Shown here: positions 34,480 through 42,551 of the stretch, piece after piece | Layout of the letters: every line of letters starts with the position of its first letter | Position numbering within the stretch: position 1 is the first letter of the stretch | From: Deltaproteobacteria bacterium | GTDB taxonomy: Bacteria; Desulfobacterota; GWC2-55-46 | Length of the DNA: 64,000 nucleotides | Direction of reading: 5' to 3' | NCBI GenBank assembly: GCA_016234935.1 | Contig: JACRNL010000003.1 | Coordinates: 1-64,000 of the forward strand | Translations under genes and position numbers: made by a program | Notes under the pieces: generated by a model | Database searches by the model: none | Seen by the model: only the letters and a program-made list of their open reading frames with translations | What the model was told of the DNA's origin: nothing

Positions 34480-36120
34480 TCAGTATGCCCTTGCGTGCCT
34501 TCTTGCTCCGCTGCCGCCGCCCTCGCGGGGTTTGGCGTGCTTGACGGCGACGTTTATGCCGGAGATGATGGTCTGGTGCATGAATTCGATGACCTTTTCG
34601 GCGGATTCCCTCGGCACGTCCACGAACGTGAACTTGTCGAAGATATTTACGCTTTTAATGGCCTGCGGCGGGATGTCGGCCTTTTTGGAGATGGCGGCGA
34701 CTATGTCCTTTGCGTTGACATTCTGCTCCCTGCCGATGGACATGAAAAGGCGCACCATGCCGGCGGACGCGCCTGATTCCTCGGCGGACGCGCGGCTCTC
34801 CTGTATGCTCTGAGCGGCGCCCATGCCCTCAAGCTGGAACTTTAAAAGGGACGCAAGCGCCTCGACCGGCTTTAATTCCTCGGAAATCTTTTCGGCCATT
34901 GTCAGGTATCTGTCAAAACGCGGGTCGTCTATGAACTCGCTTATCTTGTCCTTAAGGCCCATGAAGCGCGCCTCAAGCACCTGCTCCTTTGTCGGGAGCC
35001 TGCCTCTTTGGATGTTTGCCTTTGACACGGATTTTATCAGCCTCAGCTGTCTGTCTTCCCTCGGCGTGACGAAGGTGATGGCAACGCCCGCTTTTCCGGC
35101 GCGGCCCGTCCTGCCTATCCTGTGCACGTAGGATTCGGGGTTTTGGGGGATGGCGTAGTTCACGACGTGCGTGATGTCGCTGATGTCAAGGCCGCGCGCG
35201 GCAACGTCCGTGGCAACGAGGACGTCTATCCTGCCGCCCTTGAACTTTTTAAGCACGGCCTCTCTCTGTGCCTGAGTAAAGTCGCCGTGCATGGCGTCGG
35301 CGTCATAGCCCCGGAGCTTCAGGTTCGAAGCGACCTCGTCGCACTGCTTCTTGGTGTGGCAGAACACGAGGAAGCGTCCGCCGTCGTCGGAGTCAATAAG
35401 CCTTGAAAGGGCCTCTATCTTCTCGGATTCGCGCAGTTCGTAGACTATCTGGTTGATGCTCGCGGCGGTGAGGGTGTCGGCGGTTATCTTGACCTTGTGC
35501 GGGTCTTTCATGTAGCGCTTTGATATGCGTATGATTTCCTCCGGCATTGTCGCCGAGAAGAGGAGCGTCTGCCTCTCCGCCGGGGTCTCCTTGAGTATCC
35601 GCGTGATGTCGTCTACAAAGCCCATGTCGAGCATCTCGTCCGCCTCGTCAAGGACGACTATCTTCACGTTTTTGAGCGCGAGCGTGCCGCGCTCGATGTG
35701 GTCAAGCACCCTTCCCGGCGTGCCGACTACGATGTGGACGCCCTTTTTCAAGGCGGATATCTGCCTCTCTATCGAAGTGCCGCCGTAGACGGGCAGGGAG
35801 TGGATGCGTTTCAACTTGCCGAGCTTGTTCATCTCCTCGGCGGCCTGCACCGCGAGCTCCCTCGTGGGCGCGAGGATTATGGCCTGCACGCCGCGCGCGA
35901 GCTGGTCTATCTTTTCGATTATCGGGATGCCGAAGGCCGCGGTCTTTCCGGTGCCTGTCTGCGCCTGGCCTATGAGGTCTTTGCCGGACATGAGCACGGG
36001 GATGCTCTTTTCCTGTATGGGGGTCGGCTCTTCAAAGCCCATCTGCGATACCGCCCTCAAGACCTCGGGGCTTAAATTAAAATCCTTGAACGTCACTGCG
36101 GTTTTTCCCTGCTTTTCCAA
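34480..36120 (-). CDS. deaD: DEAD-box RNA helicase with DbpA-like C-terminal RNA-binding domain
   Basis: A 546-residue protein. All helicase motifs are seen: Q motif (FKDFNLSPEVL), AQTGTGKT, PTRELAVQ, DEAD, SATMP, ARGLDI and HRIGRTGRAG. From about residue 440 there is a DbpA/CsdA-type RNA-binding domain (RLFMSIGREQNVNAKDIVAA... DKFTFVDVPRESAEKVIEF) and a short Arg/Gly tail. It acts in ribosome assembly and RNA unwinding at low temperature in known relatives. The ribosome site GAAGGAG lies before ATG 36120. It is the last gene of the minus-strand group starting at 39.1 kb, but a 440-bp gap suggests its own promoter. Confidence 0.93.
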   Translation of the reverse strand: MEKQGKTAVTFKDFNLSPEVLRAVSQMGFEEPTPIQEKSIPVLMSGKDLIGQAQTGTGKTAAFGIPIIEKIDQLARGVQAIILAPTRELAVQAAEEMNKLGKLKRIHSLPVYGGTSIERQISALKKGVHIVVGTPGRVLDHIERGTLALKNVKIVVLDEADEMLDMGFVDDITRILKETPAERQTLLFSATMPEEIIRISKRYMKDPHKVKITADTLTAASINQIVYELRESEKIEALSRLIDSDDGGRFLVFCHTKKQCDEVASNLKLRGYDADAMHGDFTQAQREAVLKKFKGGRIDVLVATDVAARGLDISDITHVVNYAIPQNPESYVHRIGRTGRAGKAGVAITFVTPREDRQLRLIKSVSKANIQRGRLPTKEQVLEARFMGLKDKISEFIDDPRFDRYLTMAEKISEELKPVEALASLLKFQLEGMGAAQSIQESRASAEESGASAGMVRLFMSIGREQNVNAKDIVAAISKKADIPPQAIKSVNIFDKFTFVDVPRESAEKVIEFMHQTIISGINVAVKHAKPREGGGSGARRHARAY

Positions 36121-36560
36121 TGTTCACTTCTCCTTCGTTAAATGTGTGATGTGCGGATATTGGCGCTTATATGGCCGGCGTAAAGAAACAGGAAGGGTTT
36201 TTCACTAAACTTTTTAAAAATCAAAGGCCATGCAGGGATTTGCGTCCTTGCATGGCCACGGTTTTTTAATTAAAAAGTTTGCGAAAGATCAAAACGCTTT
36301 CCGCAGGCCATTGTTCATAATCCCGAACCCCCTGAGGGGGCTCAGCCCCTTGAAGGGGTTCGACCCCTTAGCCTGCGTCAAGCTAAACTCCGTGCGGAAT
36401 ATCGTGACGACTGCTGAGGGATGCATCCTTTAAGCGAATCTCCATCGGGCACATCAGCCGTTTGGGGGGTTAAACCCCCTGAGGGGGCTCAGCCCCTTCA
36501 AAGGATCGCTTAAGCATTATGGCAAGACAGTTCTCTTTACTCTTTGGACATTATAGCGGA
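36121..36560. other. 440-bp gap: terminator-like hairpin and two GGGGCTCAGCCCC repeats
   Basis: 36229-36269 forms GGCCATGCA...TGCATGGCC followed by TTTTTT on the plus strand. 36330-36372 and 36468-36505 each contain CCCCCTGAGGGGGCTCAGCCCCTT, a GC-rich palindromic repeat found twice. No coding region is seen. Confidence 0.65.
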
Positions 36561-37625
36561 TTATTCAGCCAAGTCAAGGATGCTGATTTTGCCCGCTACC
36601 ATACCGGCTATTTCCGAGAAGGCCTTTGCGTTCGCGGAGTCCGGCTTTGACACTGCGATAGGCTTGCCTGCGTCGCCGCCTTCGCGTATCTCGACGTCAA
36701 GCGGTATCTTACCGAGAAGCGGTATGCAATACCGCTCGCTCGTCTTTTCTCCGCCGCCCTTTGAGAAAATCTCGGTCTTTTCGTTGCAGTGCGGGCAGAC
36801 GAAGAAGCTCATGTTCTCGATAATGCCGATGACGGGCACCTTCACCTCGCCGAACATCTTTATGGCCCTTCTCGCGTCGATGAGGGCGATATCCTGCGGC
36901 GTGGTGACGATGACCGCGCCGGTAAGCGGTATGGTCTGCACGAGCGTGAGCTGAACGTCGCCCGTGCCGGGAGGGAGGTCTATTATCAGGTAATCAAGCT
37001 CTTCCCAGACGACGCCCGTCAGGAACTGCTTTACGAGCTGCATTACGAGCGGGCCTCTCCAGATAAGCGGCGTTTCCTCGTCGAGCATGAAGCCTACGGA
37101 CATGAGTTTAAGTCCGTAGTTGTCAATGGGTATGAGTTTTTCTTCAGGGGTCGCCTGGGGCGTTTCGTGAATGCCCATCATCATCGGCAGGCTCGGCCCG
37201 TAGACGTCCGCGTCAAGAAGGCCGACCTTCGCGCCTGTCTTCGCAAGGGCGAGCGCGAGGTTTACGGCTACGGTGGATTTGCCCACGCCGCCCTTCCCGG
37301 AGGCAACGGCGATGGTGTTTTTTACGCCGGGGATGGCGGCTTTTTCAGGGATTTTTTTCGCGCGCGGAACCTCGGCGCCGGTCTCGACGACGGCCTCGGT
37401 CACGCCCGGCACGGACATGACCGCGTTTCTGGAATTATCCTCAAGCTCTTTTTTGAGCGGGCAGGCGGCGGTAGTCAGCATAAGGGCGAAGGTGACCCGC
37501 GTGCCGTCAATGCGGATGTTTTTTATCATCTTAAGGGTGACAAGGTCTTTGCCCAGCTCCGGGTCCATGACCTTTCCTAACGCATTAAGGACGTCTTGTT
37601 CCGTTATGGCGGCTGTTTTTGACAA
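36561..37625 (-). CDS. mrp: Mrp/NBP35-type P-loop ATPase, Fe-S cluster carrier
   Basis: A 354-residue protein. The N-terminal MIP18/DUF59 domain (residues 8-85, VMDPELGKDLVTLKMIKNI) is fused to a deviant Walker A ATPase (ASGKGGVGKSTVAVNLALAL, about 108-127). The CPHC pair (FFVCPHCNEKTEIFSKGGG) binds the bridging cluster in the family. It inserts or transfers [4Fe-4S] clusters. It sits in a minus-strand group with ScdA_N, DUF1858, ferredoxin and NifU-domain genes, which fits a role in Fe-S supply for the many redox proteins here. Confidence 0.93.
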   Translation of the reverse strand: MSKTAAITEQDVLNALGKVMDPELGKDLVTLKMIKNIRIDGTRVTFALMLTTAACPLKKELEDNSRNAVMSVPGVTEAVVETGAEVPRAKKIPEKAAIPGVKNTIAVASGKGGVGKSTVAVNLALALAKTGAKVGLLDADVYGPSLPMMMGIHETPQATPEEKLIPIDNYGLKLMSVGFMLDEETPLIWRGPLVMQLVKQFLTGVVWEELDYLIIDLPPGTGDVQLTLVQTIPLTGAVIVTTPQDIALIDARRAIKMFGEVKVPVIGIIENMSFFVCPHCNEKTEIFSKGGGEKTSERYCIPLLGKIPLDVEIREGGDAGKPIAVSKPDSANAKAFSEIAGMVAGKISILDLAE

Positions 37626-37638
37626 TGGATGTCTCCTT

Positions 37639-37839
37639 TTACGCGGCTTCGTTCAGGGCTTTAAGAAGGGCTTCAAGAGGGGCGTTGTCGCGCTTTGCCG
37701 CGTCCTCGATGCTTACGGCCCCGCCGCAGCATGAGTCTATGTGAAACTGCGTGAATATGCCGATGGTCTTCGGGTAGAGCCTTATGCAGTCGTTTACGAC
37801 CATGTCCTTGGTGACTTTCATGATTTTACTTTCCGCCAT
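37639..37839 (-). CDS. ScdA/RIC N-terminal-domain protein (DUF542)
   Basis: A 66-residue protein carrying only the small N-terminal domain of the RIC/YtfE/ScdA Fe-S repair proteins: MVVNDCIRLYPKTIGIFTQF followed by the HIDSCCGG motif. The hemerythrin domain of full-length RIC is absent. Stand-alone copies near NifU and Mrp are likely small Fe or Fe-S handling factors. 13 bp upstream of mrp, so in the same operon. Confidence 0.85.
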   Translation of the reverse strand: MAESKIMKVTKDMVVNDCIRLYPKTIGIFTQFHIDSCCGGAVSIEDAAKRDNAPLEALLKALNEAA

Positions 37840-37872
37840 TTGTTATTTTTCACTCCGATGACCACTTCCTTA

Positions 37873-37912
37873 TATCCTCCCCCTTCACGGGGGAGGGCAG
37901 GGTGGGGGTGTC
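37873..37912. repeat. Family E palindrome
   Basis: TCCTCCCCCTTCACGGGGGAGGGCAGGGTGGGGG between two small minus-strand genes. Confidence 0.8.
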
Positions 37913-37922
37913 AGGGGTGAGG

Positions 37923-38150
37923 TTATCTGGCCTTTTGGACGGCCCTGTTGAGCTCTTTTATAACGACGTCCGTGTCAACGTTGTGCATCATGGAGCCGAA
38001 CTGGACGTCTTCGTTTTTCGAACCAGGGCAGGTGAAACAGCCCTTGCCGAACCATTTTTTGAAGACCTTTTCAGTAGCCGGGTATTGCTCGATTACCGCG
38101 GCGATGAGCATGTCCTTCGTGATCCGTTCTTCCGTTATGTCCTCTGGCAT
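37923..38150 (-). CDS. DUF1858 domain protein
   Basis: A 75-residue protein from ATG 38150 (MPEDITEERI); the track start lies in the palindrome upstream. It has the DUF1858 pattern TKDMLIAAVIEQYPATEKVFKKWFGKGCFTCPG with a C-x2-C pair (CFTC). DUF1858 is related in shape to the ScdA N-terminal domain next to it, and commonly neighbours hybrid-cluster or Fe-S proteins. The function is not established. Confidence 0.85.
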   Translation of the reverse strand: MPEDITEERITKDMLIAAVIEQYPATEKVFKKWFGKGCFTCPGSKNEDVQFGSMMHNVDTDVVIKELNRAVQKAR

Positions 38151-38174
38151 GAGCGCCTCTAAGTTTATCCTGAG

Positions 38175-38214
38175 CCGGCTGAGCCGGTTCAACCGGTTGA
38201 ACCGGCTCAGCCGG
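38175..38214 (-). terminator. 40-bp perfect palindrome, probable terminator
   Basis: CCGGCTGAGCCGGTTCAACC and its exact reverse complement meet with no loop base, followed by TTTTAT on the plus strand. It is itself made of GCCGGTTCAACCGG sub-palindromes. It lies 2 bp after the stop of the minus-strand gene at 38217 and is more a cruciform candidate than a classical terminator. Confidence 0.5.
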
Positions 38215-38216
38215 TT

Positions 38217-38639
38217 TTATTTCGCGGGCGCGGCGGGTTTGGCCGGCGCCGGCGCCGCCTTTATGGTTTTAAGCATATTGATGACGAAAAAGAGCACCGA
38301 GACGGATTCAATAAGCGCGAATATCAATAGAGTCGTCGAAGAGCCGTAAGCGCTTCTTACCCACCAGCCAAGGGCCATGCCTAAAAGGCCGATGTTGGCA
38401 AGCCACAGCTGCCAGAGAGAAAGGGCTTCGCTGAAAAGGGGCCTCCCGCTGAAGCGCGGCAATATGTGGTAGCCCACGCCGTAGACCATCATGGACATCC
38501 ATCCAAGCAGGTTGAAATGAACGTGAATGGGCATTATCGGGTAAACCGGTCCCGCAACGCTCATGTGAATCCCCAGGAGCAGCGCCAGAAGAAAATAGAC
38601 CATCGCGCATCTGATGAACCAAACCGTAATACCGCTCAT
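38217..38639 (-). CDS. Small membrane protein related to heme-copper oxidase subunit I
   Basis: A 140-residue integral membrane protein with four predicted helices. HVHFNLLGWMSMMVYGVGYHILPRF carries the H-x-H-x-N-x2-G-W and YH-x2-PR signature found in one part of cbb3/NOR-type subunit I and in NnrS-like proteins. It is too short to be a full oxidase (usually 450+ residues). The C-terminal tail is Ala/Pro/Lys-rich. It is likely a b-heme binding or sensing protein; a subunit for the 475-aa oxidase-like protein at 39.4 kb is a possibility. Confidence 0.7.
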   Translation of the reverse strand: MSGITVWFIRCAMVYFLLALLLGIHMSVAGPVYPIMPIHVHFNLLGWMSMMVYGVGYHILPRFSGRPLFSEALSLWQLWLANIGLLGMALGWWVRSAYGSSTTLLIFALIESVSVLFFVINMLKTIKAAPAPAKPAAPAK

Positions 38640-38673
38640 TTATATTCCCTCTCCGAATCTTATTTTAATCGCA

Positions 38674-38889
<216 letters not shown>

Positions 38890-39114
38890 TTAAACCGACA
38901 GGACTTCCTTTATTTCCGGCACCTTTTCCTTTATCGCCCGTTCTATTCCCATGGCAAGGGTGATCTGTGAGCTGGGGCATCCGGCGCACGCGCCGCGAAG
39001 GGCAACCCTCACCACGCCGTCTTCGGTCACATCTATAAGCTCGACGTCGCCGCCGTCCGCCTGCAGGGCAGGCCTGATGCCGTTAAGCGCCTCTTCAACT
39101 TTTTCTCTCAGCAT
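38890..39114 (-). CDS. NifU C-terminal-domain protein (Fe-S scaffold)
   Basis: A 74-residue protein from ATG 39114, preceded by CGGAGGC; the track start is 22 codons upstream in non-coding DNA. VEEALNGIRPALQADGGDVE and GACAGCPSSQITL with the C-x2-C pair match the Nfu domain that delivers [4Fe-4S] clusters. First gene of the Fe-S group. Confidence 0.93.
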   Translation of the reverse strand: MLREKVEEALNGIRPALQADGGDVELIDVTEDGVVRVALRGACAGCPSSQITLAMGIERAIKEKVPEIKEVLSV

Positions 39115-39192
39115 ATTTGCCTCCGTAAGGATATTTGGTGTATCCTTACAATTATATAATACAATATAAAACTCCTGCAAGGTTTAATAAAT

Positions 39193-39292
39193 GACTTACC
39201 TTTCTTGAAAGAAAGGTAAGCCCAAAGAACTTTACTTCAAAAACGCCGTCTCAGCTCTTGAAAGAAAGACAAGTCCAAAGAACTTTAATGTC
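39193..39292. repeat. Two copies of a CTTTCTTGAAAGAAAG repeat (family F)
   Basis: CTTACCTTTCTTGAAAGAAAGGTAAGCCCAAAGAACTTTA and CTCTTGAAAGAAAGacaagtCCAAAGAACTTTAA in tandem. Further copies lie at about 54.35, 54.5 and 55.7 kb. Confidence 0.85.
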
Positions 39293-39376
39293 TTTACAAG
39301 ATTCTGACACAAAATATACATTGGCTAAATGATTTCCGTCATGTTTTATTTTTTCAATAGCGGGTAGATTACCGTC

Positions 39377-40804
39377 ATGGGAACATACTCAGGTTCAATA
39401 CCCGCTCCTGGTCAGGCGCATGACAAGACGCGGCCGGCAGGGGTCATTGTCTACGGATGGCTCCTTCTATCGGTGCTTTCCCTGGTATTTGCCGGGGTAT
39501 TTGCGCTCTTGCTGGCGCTGGCGAGGACGCCAGTCATAGAAGCGTTCCTGCCCCTTGGGCGCGACTATATATTCGTAGCCCTTGTGGGCCACGTCGTCCT
39601 TGCGGTGGTGATTTGGTTTCTTGCCTTCGAGGGCTTTTTGTGGATATATTCCGCCTCGGTTCATATCGGGCAGTGCGTCTGGAGCGGCATATTGGGCTGG
39701 GCGTCGCTGGCCTTCTCAGGCGCGGGCGTGGCGCTGGTCGTCATCTCGGCCTTATTCGGCCTCGGACAGGCGGAGCTGGCCAACTATGTGCCCGTCCTTC
39801 TGACGCCTGTATTTTACGTCGGGCTGGGCTGTTTCGCTTTGGGCGTCCTTTTAAACCTGATTAACGGCATGGCCGGAGTTCTGCGGGCAAGGGTCAATGG
39901 CATAAGGCTTCCCAACCTCACCATCGGCATGGCGGTTGCCGCGTTTGCCATATTCACGGCCTTTGTCTGTTTTGCCCTTTCCGCCTGGTTCCAGATATCC
40001 ACCGGCAAGTTATTCCTCGACTTCGAGCGGCTTTTCTGGGGAGGCGGCCACATACTTCAGTTCGCCAACACCATCTCCCTTGTGACGGTCCTTATGTTCC
40101 TTGCGTATCTCATCTGCGGCAAGGAGGCCCTTTCATCCGGCGCGTCAAAGGTCTTATACGGCATATATCTCCTGTTCATCATTCCGGCGCCGTTCATATT
40201 TTTCATCTACGACACGTCAAGTCAGGCATACAAGGACAGCTTTACGGCCTTGATGCGCTGGGGCCTTGGGCCGTCCACCGCCGTATTCATGCTCGCGGCG
40301 GCGATCCTTGTGTTTTCAAAAAAAGGGATGTCTTTTAAGAGGCCGGGCTTTTCATCTCTCGTGCTCGCCGTCGTTATATTCGCCGCCGGCGGGACGCTGG
40401 CGCTTATGATACGCGGCGTCAATACCATTATACCCGCGCATTACCATTCGGTCATCGGAGCCGTGACCATAGCTTTCATGGGGCTTTTTTATGAGTTGCT
40501 TCCGGCGTTTAAAAGGACAATTTACAGCAAAAAAATGGCCGCCGTCCAGCCGTACCTGTACTTCGCGGGCATATTGATGTTCGCCCTTGGACTCTATATC
40601 GCCGGAACGCACGGCGTGGCGAGGAAGACCTACGGGAGCGCGCAGAACCTTAACAGCGCGGCGCGCATCATAGGCATGTCCGTAATGGGCCTGGGCGGCC
40701 TGATTTCGATAGCGGGCGGCATTACGTTCGTGTGGAACGCGCTTTTAACGCTCATGAGAAAGGAAGATGCCGCCGCGCCCGCGTTTGAGTTTGACGCGCG
40801 TTAG
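39377..40804 (+). CDS. Divergent heme-copper-oxidase-like membrane protein (475 aa)
   Basis: Twelve or so predicted helices, oxidase subunit I size. Histidines occur in FVALVGHVVLAVVIW (candidate low-spin heme ligand), SASVHIGQ, WGGGHILQFANT (helix VI region) and IIPAHYHSVIGAVTIAFMGLFYELLP (H-x-H of helix X). I see no His-His pair in the helix VII region, which carries two CuB ligands in classical oxidases. So the active site is altered, or the protein is a b-type relative. It is followed by heme O synthase and a cytochrome c, which supports a role in cytochrome-linked respiration. No CuA subunit II or subunit III is adjacent. Confidence 0.75.
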   Translation: MGTYSGSIPAPGQAHDKTRPAGVIVYGWLLLSVLSLVFAGVFALLLALARTPVIEAFLPLGRDYIFVALVGHVVLAVVIWFLAFEGFLWIYSASVHIGQCVWSGILGWASLAFSGAGVALVVISALFGLGQAELANYVPVLLTPVFYVGLGCFALGVLLNLINGMAGVLRARVNGIRLPNLTIGMAVAAFAIFTAFVCFALSAWFQISTGKLFLDFERLFWGGGHILQFANTISLVTVLMFLAYLICGKEALSSGASKVLYGIYLLFIIPAPFIFFIYDTSSQAYKDSFTALMRWGLGPSTAVFMLAAAILVFSKKGMSFKRPGFSSLVLAVVIFAAGGTLALMIRGVNTIIPAHYHSVIGAVTIAFMGLFYELLPAFKRTIYSKKMAAVQPYLYFAGILMFALGLYIAGTHGVARKTYGSAQNLNSAARIIGMSVMGLGGLISIAGGITFVWNALLTLMRKEDAAAPAFEFDAR

Positions 40805-40840
40805 CGCGCTTATCTGATATACTTAACACTGACGAAACAA

Positions 40841-40866
40841 TCCCCCGCTTCAGACATGCGGGCGCA
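40841..40866. repeat. Family D palindrome, inverted copy
   Basis: TCCCCCGCTTCAGACATGCGGGCGC, the reverse orientation of the family D repeat, directly before the heme O synthase ribosome site. Confidence 0.7.
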
Positions 40867-40881
40867 ATGGGAGATTCCATA

Positions 40882-41757
40882 ATGGAGATCAAGAGGTATC
40901 TGCCGCTTTTCAAGCTGAGGGTCTGCTCCCTCATCACATTCAGCGCCGTTGTCGGGCTGATCGCCGCGCAGACGGGCGGATTTTCGGTTAAGAAGGCCGC
41001 GCTCCTCGTAGTCTCGACCATGCTCGCGTCAACGGCGGCAAGCGCCTTTAATCATTACTTCGACAGGGACATAGACTCGGTGATGGCAAGGACGATGAAG
41101 CGGCCTCTCCCCTCCGGTGCAATAAGCGGCTCCAGGGCCGTCCTTGCACTGTCGGCGCTTATGTTTATCCTTTCGATAGTCCTGTCATTCATCACGCTCA
41201 ATAAGATGGTCGCGCTGCATCTGGCCCTTGGGGCCTTTGTCTACGCGGCCGTATACACGGCGTGGCTTAAAAGGAGGAGCTGGCTTAACATTATCATAGG
41301 CGGCCTGGCCGGGAGCTTCGCGGTGCTGGCCGGAGGGGCGTCGGTGGAGCCGTATCTGTGCCTGTCGCCGGCGCTTCTCGCCGTAGTGATGTTTTTCTGG
41401 ACGCCGTCGCACTTCTGGAGCTTTGCGATATACCACAAAGAGGAGTACGCGAGGGCGGGCGTGCCGATGCTGCCCGTGGTCGTGGGGGACTCAAGGACGG
41501 CGTGGTATATACTCATCAACACCGCGCTGTTGGTGGCGTCTTCTTTTATACCGGTTTTTTACGGCTATCACGGCTACGCGTATGCGGTTACCGCCGCCGC
41601 CGCCGGAGCGTATTTTCTTTTCTGGAACATAAGGCTCATAAAAACACCTACAAAGGAGGTGGCCTGGAAGAATTTTAAGGCGTCCATGCTGTATCTGGGA
41701 ATGCTCTTCGGAGCGGTCGTCGTTGACATGATCATAGGCAGGGGAACCTTTCTGTGA
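40882..41757 (+). CDS. ctaB: Heme O synthase (protoheme IX farnesyltransferase)
   Basis: A 291-residue UbiA-superfamily membrane enzyme that adds a farnesyl group to heme B to give heme O. NHYFDRDIDSVMARTMKRPLP contains the DxxxD prenyl-diphosphate site, and FFWTPSHFWSFAIYHKEEY the second conserved loop. I start at ATG 40882 (MEIKRYLPL), which has GGGAGAT upstream, five codons inside the track ORF. Its presence next to the oxidase-like gene implies that the latter uses heme O or A. Confidence 0.93.
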   Translation: MEIKRYLPLFKLRVCSLITFSAVVGLIAAQTGGFSVKKAALLVVSTMLASTAASAFNHYFDRDIDSVMARTMKRPLPSGAISGSRAVLALSALMFILSIVLSFITLNKMVALHLALGAFVYAAVYTAWLKRRSWLNIIIGGLAGSFAVLAGGASVEPYLCLSPALLAVVMFFWTPSHFWSFAIYHKEEYARAGVPMLPVVVGDSRTAWYILINTALLVASSFIPVFYGYHGYAYAVTAAAAGAYFLFWNIRLIKTPTKEVAWKNFKASMLYLGMLFGAVVVDMIIGRGTFL

Positions 41758-41868
41758 ACGGGCTTGGACTTGCGGCCGGCGAAGCCGTCGGCGGCCCTGG
41801 CAGCCATGAGGGAATATTTAAGGCAAAGGGGCGCCCTCAGCCTTTGCCGTGCGCAGCGCAGAAAGTTC

Positions 41869-41897
41869 TTGACAACGCGCGGCGTTGATTGTATCTT
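41869..41897 (+). promoter_or_regulatory. Strong sigma-70-like promoter of the cytochrome c gene
   Basis: TTGACA (41869-41874), 17-bp spacer, TATCTT (41892-41897). The gene follows 40 bp later behind the ribosome site AAGGAGG. Confidence 0.7.
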
Positions 41898-41936
41898 TCC
41901 ATTTACTATTTTTTTAATTTCTAAGGAGGATTTATC

Positions 41937-42275
41937 ATGAGGAAATTTATCGGTCTTGGCGTAGTTGCACTTTCATTGGCTGTCGCCGGTTCAGCCCTTG
42001 CATCAGACGGCGCGGCAATCTTCAAGAGCAAGTGTTCCCCTTGCCACGGCGCAGAGGGACAGGGCACGGCAATGGCCCCGGCATTCAAGGGCAACGCCTT
42101 CATAACCGGCAGCAAGGATGGAGCAGACATCGCAGCCACCATCAAGGACGGCCGTGCGGGCGCCGCCAAGAAGTACAAGAATTTCGCGATAGCAATGCCG
42201 GCGCAGAAGGCCCTTACGGATGACGACGTCAAGGCGGTTATCGGCGTTTTGAAGGAACTTGCGGCAAAAAAGTAA
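41937..42275 (+). CDS. Small class I cytochrome c
   Basis: A 112-residue protein. The signal peptide ends SALA (about residue 22), one heme site CSPCH follows IFKSKC, and Met in IAMPAQ is the likely sixth ligand. A C-terminal helix DDDVKAVIGVLKELA closes the fold. This is a soluble periplasmic carrier of the c-553/c6 type. A strong promoter, optimal ribosome site and own terminator suggest high expression. It is a probable electron donor for the upstream oxidase-like protein. Confidence 0.93.
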   Translation: MRKFIGLGVVALSLAVAGSALASDGAAIFKSKCSPCHGAEGQGTAMAPAFKGNAFITGSKDGADIAATIKDGRAGAAKKYKNFAIAMPAQKALTDDDVKAVIGVLKELAAKK

Positions 42276-42298
42276 GAACGCTTAAAAAAGCAAAACGA

Positions 42299-42331
42299 AA
42301 AAGCCCGGCGTAACAGCCGGGCTTTTTTTTA
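42299..42331 (+). terminator. Rho-independent terminator after the cytochrome c gene
   Basis: AAAAGCCCGGC-gtaaca-GCCGGGCTTTTTTTT, a 9-bp GC stem with a T-run, 24 bp after the stop codon. Confidence 0.92.
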
Positions 42332-42551
42332 TTTCGCGCGTTGAGTTTGACCTTGAAGACAAGGCGGAAAAGGCGATATAGAGGGGGCTGCTTTTTTCAA
42401 TCCAACGAATTAATCCCGATACAAAAAGGCAGGTTGACTTTAGCATTGAATTAGCCGATAATAATAACCAATTTTTACCTCATTCGATGATGTTTTGCGA
42501 GTGTTGCCGCGGGCATGGATTGCCGCTATTTTTATTTGCCGGAGGTGCGAG

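Noticed and set aside
36789-37580. 263-aa plus-strand ORF over mrp
   Set aside because: Antisense to a clear Mrp protein; only a composition effect.
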